This document shows positions 37,245-45,852 of a stretch of 64,000 nt of DNA, in pieces. The translations under genes were made by a program, and so were the position numbers. Below the pieces are notes generated by a model. That model was not told the origin of the DNA. It ran no database searches and saw only the letters and a program-made list of their open reading frames with translations. Source of the DNA: Mycolicibacterium gilvum. Lineage in GTDB: Bacteria > Actinomycetota > Actinomycetes > Mycobacteriales > Mycobacteriaceae. The stretch is from assembly GCF_900454025.1 (NCBI RefSeq), contig NZ_UGQM01000001.1, positions 434,001 through 498,000 of the forward strand, read 5' to 3'. How positions within the stretch are numbered: position 1 is the stretch's first letter; every line of letters begins with the position of its first letter.

Positions 37245-38621
37245 CTAGTCGTCGCTGCCGGAATCCGACTTGCTGCTGCTGCCCGAGTCCGAGCTGTCGC
37301 TGCTGCCCGAGCCGGAGCTCTCGCCGGCCGAGGACCGTTCGGTCTGGCTCGGCTTGCCGGACGTGCGCTCCTCGCCGGAGTCGGCGCTGTCCTTCGAGTC
37401 CGAATCGGCCTCGTCGGTGGCGGGCGCCTCGGCGGCGCCGTCCTCCTCGGCTTCGGTCTCTTCGGTGGCCGGAGCCGTCTCGGGGGCCTCTTCGGTCTCC
37501 TCGACGGGGGCAACCACGTCCTCGACCGGAGCGGCCTCGTCGGCGACCGGCGCGGTCTCAGCCGCCTCGCCCTCGGCGGCCGGAGCGGCCGACTCGATCT
37601 CCAACGTCACCGTGCGCGCGGCGAGCAGGGTGGTCGAATCCGCGGCGGCGAGGCTCGGAGCCGGCGGGGTCCACGGGGCGCCCGGCACCGGATCCGGCTT
37701 GAGCGCCTCGGCGATCGCCTTCGGGAGCTCGGAGAACAGGCTGATCAGGGTGCCGCCGGCATTGATCAGGCCCGGGAACACCTCGCAGTTGCTGCCCTCG
37801 CACTCGGGGTTGACGTAGCCGTTGAGGAAGGTGTTCAGCATGACGCCGGGCGCGTTCACGAGCGTGCGCACCAGAGCTTCGCCATCGCCTTCCTTGATCG
37901 CGAGAGTCACGGCGTCGGCGAGCAGTGCGACCTCGAAGCCCAGGCCGAGGAACGGCCCCAGGACCGTCTTCGTCATCTCGTTGACGATCGAGTTGCGGTC
38001 GAAGACCAGCGAGACGACCTGCTGGAAATTGATCGCCATCTGCTCCGGAATGCCCATGTTGCCCTCGGGATTCTGCTGGCTGGGGGCCTGCGACCAGAAC
38101 GCGGAGTACAGCGGCGAACCGATGTTCAGTGCGTACACGAACGAGCGGTTGAGTCTGTCCCAGCCATCGGCGAACTCACCGTTGCTGAAGTACTCGAACC
38201 CGGCCTCGATCATCGCCTTGCCGTTGGCGCCGGTCCACCACGAGTTGAAAGCGTTCGGAACGCCCGCGATGCCGGAGATGAACTTCGTGCCGTAGGCCAA
38301 CTGGTTGGCGGCCACCTGGCTCAGGATCGGGAACGGATCGGTCGCGAACGCCTGGAAGAGGTTCTGGAAGTTCGCGGAGGACTGACTGAACAGGTTGCCG
38401 TACACAGCGGACGTGTCGCTGCCGTACGTCGGGTTGGCGGCGGCGGTCAGCGCCACCGCGTGGGTCTGGCTGCGGACATCGTCGGCGACGATGGGGGACA
38501 CCGGGGTGATGGCGACGGCACCGGCTCCGACGACGGCGACACCGGCAGCGAGGAACTTGCTGACGCGCGGCTTCGACGGGGCGACAGAAAGGCCCGTTTC
38601 CATGGCTGGAGCTAAGTGCAC
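37245..38621 (-). CDS. Exported alanine-rich envelope protein with acidic Ser/Asp tail
   Basis: I do not recognise a named family. The 458-residue product has an N-terminal signal or anchor (VSKFLAAGVAVVGAGAVAI, about 20-38). A soluble helical domain (about 50-320) contains ANPTYGSDTSAVYGNLFSQS and one Cys pair (CEGSNC). Acidic/Ala-rich linkers and a Ser/Asp-Gly tail (SSGSGSSDSSDSGSSSKSD) follow. It resembles mycobacterial secreted proteins of unknown role. GTG 38621 is chosen because AGGAG lies 5-6 bases upstream; ATG 38603 lacks one. The 5' leader region is long and contains an iron box. Confidence 0.72.
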   Translation of the reverse strand: MHLAPAMETGLSVAPSKPRVSKFLAAGVAVVGAGAVAITPVSPIVADDVRSQTHAVALTAAANPTYGSDTSAVYGNLFSQSSANFQNLFQAFATDPFPILSQVAANQLAYGTKFISGIAGVPNAFNSWWTGANGKAMIEAGFEYFSNGEFADGWDRLNRSFVYALNIGSPLYSAFWSQAPSQQNPEGNMGIPEQMAINFQQVVSLVFDRNSIVNEMTKTVLGPFLGLGFEVALLADAVTLAIKEGDGEALVRTLVNAPGVMLNTFLNGYVNPECEGSNCEVFPGLINAGGTLISLFSELPKAIAEALKPDPVPGAPWTPPAPSLAAADSTTLLAARTVTLEIESAAPAAEGEAAETAPVADEAAPVEDVVAPVEETEEAPETAPATEETEAEEDGAAEAPATDEADSDSKDSADSGEERTSGKPSQTERSSAGESSGSGSSDSSDSGSSSKSDSGSDD

Positions 38622-38929
38622 TTGTTCTCCTGGTCTAAGTAACTACGTGGGTGCGCCTCGAAGGCAGCGCGAACGTAACTGAACGCAACCTGAGGAACAA
38701 GACCTACGTCTTACCTGCAGTGATGTGCAGAAGCTGCGAACTGTGCGCGGTGAACCTGAAAAGTTGATGAGAAGAATGGCATTAGCTGATAGGGGTGCAA
38801 TGCGACGAATGCCGGGTGGGAATCGGCGGGAAATCGCGCAATCGCAATACGTAGCCCACTACGAATTCGCATTTCTTGCGATAGTCAGCAAATAGACGTA
38901 AGCCCTCACGAGAGCTTCCGCCTGCATAG

Positions 38930-38962
38930 TTTGGGTAGCCTTACCTAATTAGGCTAACCTAA
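38930..38962 (-). promoter_or_regulatory. IdeR-type iron box (two overlapping sites)
   Basis: Bases 38930-38948 match the 19-base mycobacterial IdeR consensus (TTAGGTTAGGCTAACCTAA, in its reverse orientation) at 16 of 19 positions, mismatching only at 3, 6 and 13. A second partial site, TTAGGCTAACCTAA at 38949-38962, matches the last 14 positions of the consensus exactly. Paired overlapping boxes typically bind two IdeR dimers under high iron. The box lies 309 bases upstream of the leftward exported-protein gene and 230 bases upstream of dcd. Confidence 0.75.
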
Positions 38963-39098
38963 TTCGTTTGTTCTGACGGCGTCGAATATTTGCGTCGGAC
39001 GACTTCGGTATTCGCTGTTCTCTGACCGCGAGATCGCGGAGTATTCGCGGTTTGTGCGGCTGTCCCGCGGCGCGGTGACCTGCCGCTGGCCGAGTCGC

Positions 39099-39114
39099 TG
39101 TGATTCTCGTCACA
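39099..39114 (+). promoter_or_regulatory. CRP-type operator upstream of dcd
   Basis: TGTGATTCTCGTCACA is an exact match to the TGTGA-N6-TCACA consensus of the cAMP receptor protein family (Rv3676 in M. tuberculosis). The symmetry extends by one more C/G pair. It lies 78 bases before the dcd start, close enough to act on its promoter. Confidence 0.7.
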
Positions 39115-39191
39115 GCCTCTGCGTTCCGGCTCGACGGACGGGCGGACCCTCGGGAGGCCCGGGCTGCGCCCCCTCCGGATACGCTCGTGCG

Positions 39192-39764
39192 GTGCTGCTC
39201 TCCGACCGCGACATCCGGGCCGAGATCCAGGCCGGCAGGCTCGGCCTCGATCCGTTCGACGACAGCCTGATCCAGCCGTCGAGTGTCGACGTCCGTCTGG
39301 ACAACCTCTTCAGGGTCTTCAACAACACGCGCTACACCCACATCGACCCCGCGCAGCGTCAGGACGACCTGACCACGCTCGTCGAACCCAAGGAGGGCGA
39401 ACCGTTCGTCCTGCACCCGGGCGAGTTCGTGCTCGGCGCCACGCTGGAACGCTGCACCCTTCCCGACGATCTCGCCGGACGTCTCGAGGGCAAGTCGTCG
39501 CTGGGCCGGCTCGGGCTGCTCACGCACTCGACCGCCGGGTTCATCGACCCGGGATTCTCCGGCCACATCACCCTCGAGCTGTCCAACGTCGCGAATCTGC
39601 CCATCACGCTGTGGCCCGGTATGAAGATCGGCCAGCTGTGTCTGCTGCGGCTCACCAGCCCGGCCCAGCACCCGTACGGCAGCAGCCAGGTCGGCTCGAA
39701 ATACCAGGGGCAGCGCGGTCCGACGCCGTCGAAGTCGTACCAGAATTTCGTGAAGTCGAGCTGA
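39192..39764 (+). CDS. dcd: dCTP deaminase (dUMP-forming type)
   Basis: The 190-residue trimeric enzyme removes the amino group of dCTP. The mycobacterial form is bifunctional and also hydrolyses the product to dUMP, supplying thymidylate synthesis. Family landmarks are [10 protein letters not shown] at the N-terminus, [31 protein letters not shown] and [13 protein letters not shown] (catalytic Glu), and the C-terminal [15 protein letters not shown] 39192 gives the standard 190-residue length. It is preceded by a CRP-type site and followed by a hairpin. Confidence 0.95.
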   Translation: MLLSDRDIRAEIQAGRLGLDPFDDSLIQPSSVDVRLDNLFRVFNNTRYTHIDPAQRQDDLTTLVEPKEGEPFVLHPGEFVLGATLERCTLPDDLAGRLEGKSSLGRLGLLTHSTAGFIDPGFSGHITLELSNVANLPITLWPGMKIGQLCLLRLTSPAQHPYGSSQVGSKYQGQRGPTPSKSYQNFVKSS

Positions 39765-39767
39765 GCA

Positions 39768-39786
39768 GATTCGTCACAGACGAATC
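39768..39786 (+). terminator. Short hairpin after dcd
   Basis: GATTCGTC (39768-39775) and GACGAATC (39779-39786) form a perfect 8-bp stem with a 3-base loop, 4 bases after the dcd stop. It lacks a T-run but is well placed as a mycobacterial-type terminator. Confidence 0.5.
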
Positions 39787-39993
39787 GCGACCGACGCGGG
39801 TACTGTCTTTGAACACCGGCGCCACCGCTGCACTCGTGCCGTGCGTCCGGCCAGGTCTTCAACCGCGCTCAGCTAACAGCGGCAGGTGTAACGCAGCAGC
39901 TGATCGCGACGATGAAGTATCTAGTTGTCGGCGCGTCATGGCTGTTCACGCGGTGCCGACCACCAGGCTGCAGCAAACTTTTGGAGGGGTTCC

Positions 39994-41637
39994 GTGGACA
40001 TCGTATTAGGTGTGTCGATGACACCTACCACGGTGCGAATGGTGCTGGTTGAGGGCGAGAAGGCCGACGGTGTCACCGTCGACCACGACACTTTCGCCGT
40101 CGACTCCGTCGAGGGGTCGGCAAACGCGGCGGAGCACGTTGTCTCCGCCGTTCTCGGCACCAGGGAGAGCGCCGAGACCGGCGGGCATCACCTGAAATCC
40201 ATCGGCGTCACGTGGAGCGACCACACCGAGGCGACCGCACTGCGCGACGCGCTGGCCGCACACGGCATCGACGACGTCATGCTGGTCTCGGAGAGTCACG
40301 CCGCGGCATCGCTGGCACAGGCCGTCGGCCGGGCGGTCGACTACGACACCACCGCGCTCATGTTCGTCGACCGTGACACCGCGACCCTGTCGGTGGTCAA
40401 GACCGACGACGGCTCGGTGGTCAAGGTGCTCAGCCGCTCGCTGCACAGCACCGACGCGATGGCGGTGCTCACCGAGATGGCCGGGGCGGTCGCCGCGCAG
40501 GACGCCCCGCCGCAGGGCATCTTCGTCGTCGGGTCCGGCGTGGACATCAGTTCGGTCAAGGACCACCTCAAACACCTCGTCGCGCTCCCGGTCCACGCAC
40601 CGGACGACGCCGAACTGGCACTCGCGCGCGGCGCGGCTCTCGCCTCTGCGTCCGCACCGGCGTTCGAGGCGACGACCGTCGGGCTCGCCTATTCGCAGGA
40701 CCCCGACGGCACCACCGCAGGGTCGGTGTTCGCCGGCCTCGCCGGCGCGCAGACACAGATGGCGCCCGTCGGGGGTGACGTGCCCGTCGACGAGTTCGCG
40801 GCCACCGAGATGCGCCCGGTCGACGAGGAGCGCAAGCCGTTCCTGCTCGTCGGAAGCGCGTTGACCTCACTGTTCGTCGTCGGTGTTGTCGCACTGGTCA
40901 TTTCACTGGCCATCAGCATCCGTCCCACCGCCGACCGACGCCCCAGCCCCGCCCAGGCCGCGATCGTGCCCAGCAGCCAGGCCCCGACCGCGGAACCGGC
41001 TCCGGCCCGGCAGGAGGCGGCGCAGATCCCGCCGCCCCCGTCGACGGCCGAGACGATCAAGCCTCCGGTACCGGTTGTCCAGCAGGCACCGCAACAGGCG
41101 CCACGGACGGTGTTCGTCGAGCAGGCTCCTGCGCCGGCACCCGCGGCCCCCGCACCGGCGCCTGCTCCGGCGGCACCGGCCCCGGCGCCCGCTCCGGTTC
41201 CCGTCGCGCCGCCGCCCGTGGTCGCACCGGTGGTGCTTCCCCCACCGGTCGTCGTGCTCCCGCGGCCGCAGTGGAATCCGCCGCGGCCGGCGTGGACGTG
41301 GCCCAACCAGCGGCCCGATGTCGACGACGACGACTCCGACGACAGCCCGTGGACCCCGCAGAAGCCGTGGACGCCCTCACAGCCACCCACGACGCGGCCC
41401 CCGGTGACGCAGGTTCCGCAGGTCCCCCAAGTTCCGCAGCTTCCGCAGCCGCCGCAGTGGCCCGGAGCGGGTTCGGGCTCGGGCTCGGGGTCCGGCAGCA
41501 GCAGTGGCGGTGGCCGCGGTGACAGCGGCGGCCGTGGCGGCGACAGCGGGTCCGGTCGAGGCTCCGGCAGCGGGGTCCCCGGCGACATCAACGGCGACGG
41601 CTGCTTCCTGATCTTCTGCGGTTCGGGCCGCAACTGA
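39994..41637 (+). CDS. DUF7159-type actin-like-fold membrane protein with Pro/Gly-rich tail
   Basis: The 547-residue protein has an N-terminal domain (about 1-225) beginning VDIVLGVSMTPTTVRMVLVEG, whose order of strands resembles an actin/Hsp70-like fold without clear ATP motifs. One membrane helix follows (about 288-312; LTSLFVVGVVALVISLAISI). A long exported tail contains Pro/Ala repeats (APAPAPAAPAPAPAP), a Trp/Pro section and a Ser/Gly section, and ends in CFLIFCGSGRN. GTG 39994 has the ribosome site GGAGGGG 6 bases upstream. Its role is unknown. Architecture parallels the two Hsp70-like genes in this window. Confidence 0.78.
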   Translation: MDIVLGVSMTPTTVRMVLVEGEKADGVTVDHDTFAVDSVEGSANAAEHVVSAVLGTRESAETGGHHLKSIGVTWSDHTEATALRDALAAHGIDDVMLVSESHAAASLAQAVGRAVDYDTTALMFVDRDTATLSVVKTDDGSVVKVLSRSLHSTDAMAVLTEMAGAVAAQDAPPQGIFVVGSGVDISSVKDHLKHLVALPVHAPDDAELALARGAALASASAPAFEATTVGLAYSQDPDGTTAGSVFAGLAGAQTQMAPVGGDVPVDEFAATEMRPVDEERKPFLLVGSALTSLFVVGVVALVISLAISIRPTADRRPSPAQAAIVPSSQAPTAEPAPARQEAAQIPPPPSTAETIKPPVPVVQQAPQQAPRTVFVEQAPAPAPAAPAPAPAPAAPAPAPAPVPVAPPPVVAPVVLPPPVVVLPRPQWNPPRPAWTWPNQRPDVDDDDSDDSPWTPQKPWTPSQPPTTRPPVTQVPQVPQVPQLPQPPQWPGAGSGSGSGSGSSSGGGRGDSGGRGGDSGSGRGSGSGVPGDINGDGCFLIFCGSGRN

Positions 41638-41714
41638 CGGCCGTTACCTGACGTTGGTCCGACGCTCAGGGGCACGTCAGCTTCAGCTCATCGCGACCGG
41701 GTACTGAGGGCGGT

Positions 41715-43049
41715 ATGCGTTGCACCGTCTTCGGAACCGGCTACCTCGGCGCCACTCACGCGGCCGGTATGGCCGAACTCGGCCACGAGGTCGTGGGCGT
41801 GGACATCGACCCCGGCAAGGTCGCCAAACTCGCCGCCGGCGAGGTTCCGTTCTACGAGCCGGGTCTGCGAGAGGCGCTGCAACGCAACATCGAAGCGGGG
41901 CGGTTGCGCTTCACCACCGACTACGCCGAGGCGGCCGAATTCGCCGATGTGCATTTCCTCGGGGTCGGGACACCGCAGAAGAAGGGTGAGTACGCCGCTG
42001 ATCTGCGGCATGTGTACGCCGTGATCGACACGCTGGTGCCGCTGCTGCACCGGCCGGCGGTCATCGTCGGCAAATCGACCGTGCCGGTGGGCACGGCCGC
42101 CGAACTGGTCGAGCGGGCCGCAGGCCTCGCTCCGGAAGGAATCACCGTCGAGGTGGCCTGGAATCCGGAGTTCCTGCGGGAGGGTTTCGCCGTCCAGGAC
42201 ACCTTGCATCCCGACCGCATTGTGCTTGGGGTGCAGAAGGATTCGCGGATGGCCGAGCCGGTGCTGCGGGAGATGTACGCCGCACTGCTCGCCGACGGGG
42301 TGCCGTTCCTGGTATCGGACCTGCAGACCGCGGAACTGGCCAAGGTGTCGGCGAATGCGTTCCTGGCCACCAAGATCTCGTTCATCAACGCGATCTCGGA
42401 GGTGTGTGAAGCCGCCGGCGCCGATGTGACGCTGTTGGCCGACGCCCTCGGTCACGACGCTCGCATCGGTCGGCGATTCCTCAATGCGGGCCTGGGTTTC
42501 GGCGGCGGGTGCCTGCCCAAGGACATCAGGGCGTTCATGGCCCGCGCCGGTGAGCTCGGCGCCAACCAGGCGCTGACCTTCCTGCGCGAGGTCGACAGCA
42601 TCAACATGCGCCGGCGTACCCGGATGGTCGAGTTGGCCACGACGGCGTGCGGCGGGTCGCTGCTGGGCGCGAACGTCGCCGTGCTGGGTGCGGCGTTCAA
42701 ACCGGAATCCGACGACGTGCGCGACTCGCCCGCGCTCAACGTCGCAGGGATGCTGCAGTTGCACGGCGCGACCGTCAACGTCTACGACCCGAAGGCGATG
42801 GACAACTCGCGCCGGCTCTTCCCGACGTTGAACTACTCCGCATCGGCGCTGGACGCCTGCGAGCGCGCCGACGCGGTTCTGGTGCTCACCGAATGGAGCG
42901 AGTTCGTCGGCATGCACCCCGACGACCTGTCGACAGCCGTGCGGACGAAAGTGATTGTCGACGGCCGCAATTGCCTCGATGTCGGAATGTGGCGGGATGC
43001 GGGGTGGCAGGTCCACGCGCTCGGCCGGGCCTGCCAGGCGGGCGCGTAG
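41715..43049 (+). CDS. udgA: UDP-glucose 6-dehydrogenase
   Basis: This enzyme (444 residues) oxidises UDP-glucose to UDP-glucuronate with two NAD+, a precursor for envelope polysaccharides. The NAD-binding Rossmann motif GTGYLGATHAAGMAELGHEV (about 5-24) opens the protein. The catalytic Cys266 sits in GFGGGCLPKDIRAF. KVSANAFLATKISFINAI and AAFKPESDDVRDSPAL mark the family. ATG 41715 is the natural start. It corresponds to Rv0322, which also follows dcd. Confidence 0.93.
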   Translation: MRCTVFGTGYLGATHAAGMAELGHEVVGVDIDPGKVAKLAAGEVPFYEPGLREALQRNIEAGRLRFTTDYAEAAEFADVHFLGVGTPQKKGEYAADLRHVYAVIDTLVPLLHRPAVIVGKSTVPVGTAAELVERAAGLAPEGITVEVAWNPEFLREGFAVQDTLHPDRIVLGVQKDSRMAEPVLREMYAALLADGVPFLVSDLQTAELAKVSANAFLATKISFINAISEVCEAAGADVTLLADALGHDARIGRRFLNAGLGFGGGCLPKDIRAFMARAGELGANQALTFLREVDSINMRRRTRMVELATTACGGSLLGANVAVLGAAFKPESDDVRDSPALNVAGMLQLHGATVNVYDPKAMDNSRRLFPTLNYSASALDACERADAVLVLTEWSEFVGMHPDDLSTAVRTKVIVDGRNCLDVGMWRDAGWQVHALGRACQAGA

Positions 43050-43058
43050 CGTCAAGGC

Positions 43059-43382
43059 ATGCCGGTCTATGCACTGAACCTCTTCGACATCGCCGACCGC
43101 GACGAGTATCTCGCGTACTCGAAACGATCGCCGGCCGAAGTCGCCAAGCACGGCGGGCGGGTCGTGGCACTGGGCCGGTTTCGCGAATCCGTCACCGGTG
43201 ACATCGCGCCGCGGACCGTACTGATCCTGGTGGAGTGGGAATCCAAGGCGGCCTTCGACGCGTATTGCAACGACCCGGAACTGGCCGACCTGCACGCGCA
43301 CCGGGAGAACGGCTCATCGTCGTATGTCTGGCACCTGTTCGATCGCTTGGACGACCTGCGACCGCTCCTTAAGGTGGTGTGA
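43059..43382 (+). CDS. DUF1330 family small protein
   Basis: This is a 107-residue ferredoxin-like-fold protein of the DUF1330 / dimeric alpha-beta barrel type. It starts MPVYALNLFDIADRDEYLAY, with a central GGRVVALGRF and ILVEWESKAAFDAYCNDPEL, the typical conserved strand-helix. Members may be small enzymes or binding proteins; no function can be assigned. Its TGA overlaps the P450 ATG, so it is probably co-translated with it. Confidence 0.8.
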   Translation: MPVYALNLFDIADRDEYLAYSKRSPAEVAKHGGRVVALGRFRESVTGDIAPRTVLILVEWESKAAFDAYCNDPELADLHAHRENGSSSYVWHLFDRLDDLRPLLKVV

Positions 43383-44716
43383 TGGCGGCATCTTCCTTCA
43401 CCCAACGGATCCGGTGGTTGGCGCTGCACGGGGTGATCCGCGGGTTGTCGAAGCTCGCCGCGCGACGCAGCGGTGATCCGCAGGCCAGGCTGATCGCCGA
43501 CCCCGAGGCGCGCAACGATCCCGCCGCGTTCGCCGACGACCTGCGCGCCCAGGGCCGCGTCGTGCGGTGCCGCGCGGTGCTGATCACCGTCGATCATCAG
43601 GCGGCCAACGAGATCCTGCGTTCCGACGACTTCCGGGTGTCCTCCCTCGGAGCCGGGCTGCCCAAACCCCTGCAGTGGGTCAACCGCAAGACCCACCCCG
43701 GTCTCCTGCACCCGATCGAGCCACCGTCGCTGCTGTCGATCGAGCCACCCGACCACACGCGTTGCCGCAAGCTCGTGTCCTCCGTGTTCACCACCCGGGC
43801 GGTCAACGCGCTGCGCGACCGGGTCCAGCTGACCGCCGACCAACTGCTCGACGACCTCGAACGGGATTCCGGCGTCGTCGACATCGTCGAGCGCTACTGC
43901 TCGCAGCTCCCCGTCGCCGTCATCAGCGACATCCTCGGCGTCCCCGAGCAGGACCGGGAACACATCCTGCACTTCGGAGAGCTCGGCGCACCCAGCCTCG
44001 ACATCGGATTGTCCTGGAAGCAGTTCCAGCAGGTCGAACAAGGCCTCGTCGGATTCAACGCGTGGCTCGGCGGCCACCTGGAATCGTTGCGGCGCAACCC
44101 GGGCGACGACCTGATGAGCGAGCTGATCAAGGCCAGCGCGGCCGCCGACGACGCCGGCCGGCTCTCCGACCGGGAGCTGCAGGCGACGGCCGGACTGGTG
44201 CTCGCCGCAGGCTTCGAGACGACGGTCAACCTGCTGGGCAACGGCATCCGGATGCTGCTGGACACCCCGCAGCACCTCGAGACGCTGGCGGCGCGTCCCG
44301 AACTGTGGCCCACCACCGTGGAGGAGATCCTGCGGCTCGACTCGCCGGTACAGATGAGCGCACGATTCGCCCGCCGCGACGTCGAGGTCGCCGGAACGCG
44401 GATCGAGCGCGGCGAGCTGGTGATCGTGCACCTCGCCGGCGCCAATCGGGACCCGGAGGTGTTCGACGACCCCCACCGCTTCGACATCGAACGCGACAAC
44501 GCGGGCAGGCACCTGTCGTTCTCCGGAGGCAGGCACTTCTGCCTGGGCGCCGCGCTCGCTCGGGCCGAGGGCGAGGTGGGACTGCGGACGTTCTTCGAGC
44601 GCTATCCCGACGCCCGGCTGGCCGGGTCGGGCAGCCGCCGTGACACTCGGGTGCTGCGGGGGTGGTCAACCTTGCCGATCACGCTTGGAAAAGCGCGCGC
44701 CGCGCTAGGTTCGTAG
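43382..44716 (+). CDS. Cytochrome P450
   Basis: The 444-residue P450 monooxygenase has the heme-binding FSGGRHFCLGAAL (Cys387), the K-helix EEILRLDSPVQ (ExxR) and the I-helix AAGFETTVNLLGNGI. The last lacks the common acidic residue before Thr only in part, since Glu precedes Thr. It oxidises a hydrophobic substrate using ferredoxin-supplied electrons; no redox partner gene is adjacent. It overlaps the DUF1330 stop and is followed after 2 bases by a maleylpyruvate-isomerase-like gene. The subfamily cannot be told from sequence alone. Confidence 0.92.
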   Translation: MAASSFTQRIRWLALHGVIRGLSKLAARRSGDPQARLIADPEARNDPAAFADDLRAQGRVVRCRAVLITVDHQAANEILRSDDFRVSSLGAGLPKPLQWVNRKTHPGLLHPIEPPSLLSIEPPDHTRCRKLVSSVFTTRAVNALRDRVQLTADQLLDDLERDSGVVDIVERYCSQLPVAVISDILGVPEQDREHILHFGELGAPSLDIGLSWKQFQQVEQGLVGFNAWLGGHLESLRRNPGDDLMSELIKASAAADDAGRLSDRELQATAGLVLAAGFETTVNLLGNGIRMLLDTPQHLETLAARPELWPTTVEEILRLDSPVQMSARFARRDVEVAGTRIERGELVIVHLAGANRDPEVFDDPHRFDIERDNAGRHLSFSGGRHFCLGAALARAEGEVGLRTFFERYPDARLAGSGSRRDTRVLRGWSTLPITLGKARAALGS

Positions 44717-44718
44717 GG

Positions 44719-45465
44719 GTGGACTTCCGGGCAGCCCTGCTCGAGCAGACTCGAGCCTTCGGCGAACTGATCCGGTCGGGAGATCCGGCGACGCCGGTCC
44801 CGACGTGTGGAGACTGGACCCTCACACAGTTGTTCCGGCACGTCGGTCGCGGAAACCGTTGGGCCGCACAGATCGTCAGCGAACGTCGCACCGAACCGCT
44901 GGATCCCCGCGATGTCCGCGACGGCCGTCCGCCTGAGGATCCCGACGGAGCGATCGAGTGGCTCAACGCCGGTGCGCAGGTGCTCATCGATGCCGTCGAC
45001 CGCGCCCGCCCCGACACCAAGGTGTGGACCTTCACCGGCCCCCGCCCGGGCGGCTGGTGGCTGCGCAGGAGGCTGCACGAGGTGGTGGTGCACCGCGCCG
45101 ATGCGGCACTCGCGCTGGGCGCAGACCTGCGCCTGGAGCCGGAGATGGCCGCCGACGGCATCAGCGAATGGATCGAGCTGGCCGCCAACAACCGCCGCGG
45201 CCCGGCGCCGCTGGACCGCGGGGAGTCCCTCCACCTGCACGCCACCGACGACAAACTCGGACCGACCGGCGAATGGACCGTCGTCCACGACGAGGACGGT
45301 GTCTGGTGGTCGCACAATCACGGCAAGGCCGGCGTGGCGCTCAAGGGTCCCGCGACCGGCCTGTTGCTGGCGATCACCCGCCGCGTGACAGCTGAGCAGG
45401 CCGGACTCGAGATGTTCGGCGACACCGCCGTCTGGGACGCGTGGTTGGAGCGCACTCCGTTCTGA
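44719..45465 (+). CDS. Maleylpyruvate isomerase / DinB-like mycothiol-dependent family protein
   Basis: This 248-residue protein of the actinobacterial MDMPI-type (DinB-fold) family has an N-terminal four-helix bundle with TCGDWTLTQLFRHVGRGNRWAA and RRRLHEVVVHRADAALALG, which carries the metal-binding His positions (His in helices 2 and 4). A C-terminal MDMPI-C domain follows. The family uses mycothiol, but most members have unknown substrates. GTG 44719 lies 2 bases after the P450 stop. Confidence 0.83.
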   Translation: MDFRAALLEQTRAFGELIRSGDPATPVPTCGDWTLTQLFRHVGRGNRWAAQIVSERRTEPLDPRDVRDGRPPEDPDGAIEWLNAGAQVLIDAVDRARPDTKVWTFTGPRPGGWWLRRRLHEVVVHRADAALALGADLRLEPEMAADGISEWIELAANNRRGPAPLDRGESLHLHATDDKLGPTGEWTVVHDEDGVWWSHNHGKAGVALKGPATGLLLAITRRVTAEQAGLEMFGDTAVWDAWLERTPF

Positions 45466-45483
45466 GTTCGGTAGCTTTCGAGT

Positions 45484-45852
45484 ATGACCACCTCCGAACT
45501 GGCCACCGTTCTCGCCTGGCATGACGCCCTCAACGCGGCGGACATGGACACGCTGCTGTCGTTGTCCAGCGAGGACATCGAGATCGGCGACGCCAGCGGC
45601 GCGGCGCAGGGCCACGCCGCCCTGCGCGAGTGGGCCCAGGCGCTCGACGTCCGGATCGAACCGGGCCGGGTCTATGTCAACGACGGCATCGTCGTCGCCG
45701 AACAGCAGACGGTGTCGGTCACCGGCGAGACCGGATCTGAGGCGTCGGCGTTCCGGGTGGTCCACGACCACGTCACGTCGGTGTTCCGCCACGACACCCT
45801 CGCCGCGGCGCTGGCGGCGACCGGACTCGGCGAAGCGGACCTGACCGGCTGA
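45484..45852 (+). CDS. NTF2/SnoaL-like small protein
   Basis: This 122-residue cone-fold protein starts with [25 protein letters not shown]. It has the [21 protein letters not shown] strand-loop typical of SnoaL-like ketosteroid-isomerase relatives and ends in [15 protein letters not shown]. It could be a small enzyme or binding domain, and no substrate is evident. It is 18 bases from the upstream gene, and its stop overlaps the rmlA ATG. Confidence 0.8.
   Translation: MTTSELATVLAWHDALNAADMDTLLSLSSEDIEIGDASGAAQGHAALREWAQALDVRIEPGRVYVNDGIVVAEQQTVSVTGETGSEASAFRVVHDHVTSVFRHDTLAAALAATGLGEADLTG

Larger units (their letters stand above)
38622..39191. other. Intergenic regulatory region between the exported protein gene and dcd
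   Basis: There are 570 bases without a supported gene. It is AT-richer than its surroundings and separates divergent genes. The two clear signals are an IdeR-type iron box with an overlapping second half (38930-38962) and a CRP-type palindrome (39099-39114). A tiny minus-strand frame of 22 codons starts at ATG 38926, adjacent to the iron box, but has no ribosome site; I do not call it. Confidence 0.6.

Noticed and set aside
38858..38926. 22-codon minus-strand frame starting beside the iron box
   Set aside because: No ribosome site, no clear -10 element at the right distance for a leaderless start, and no conserved sequence to judge.
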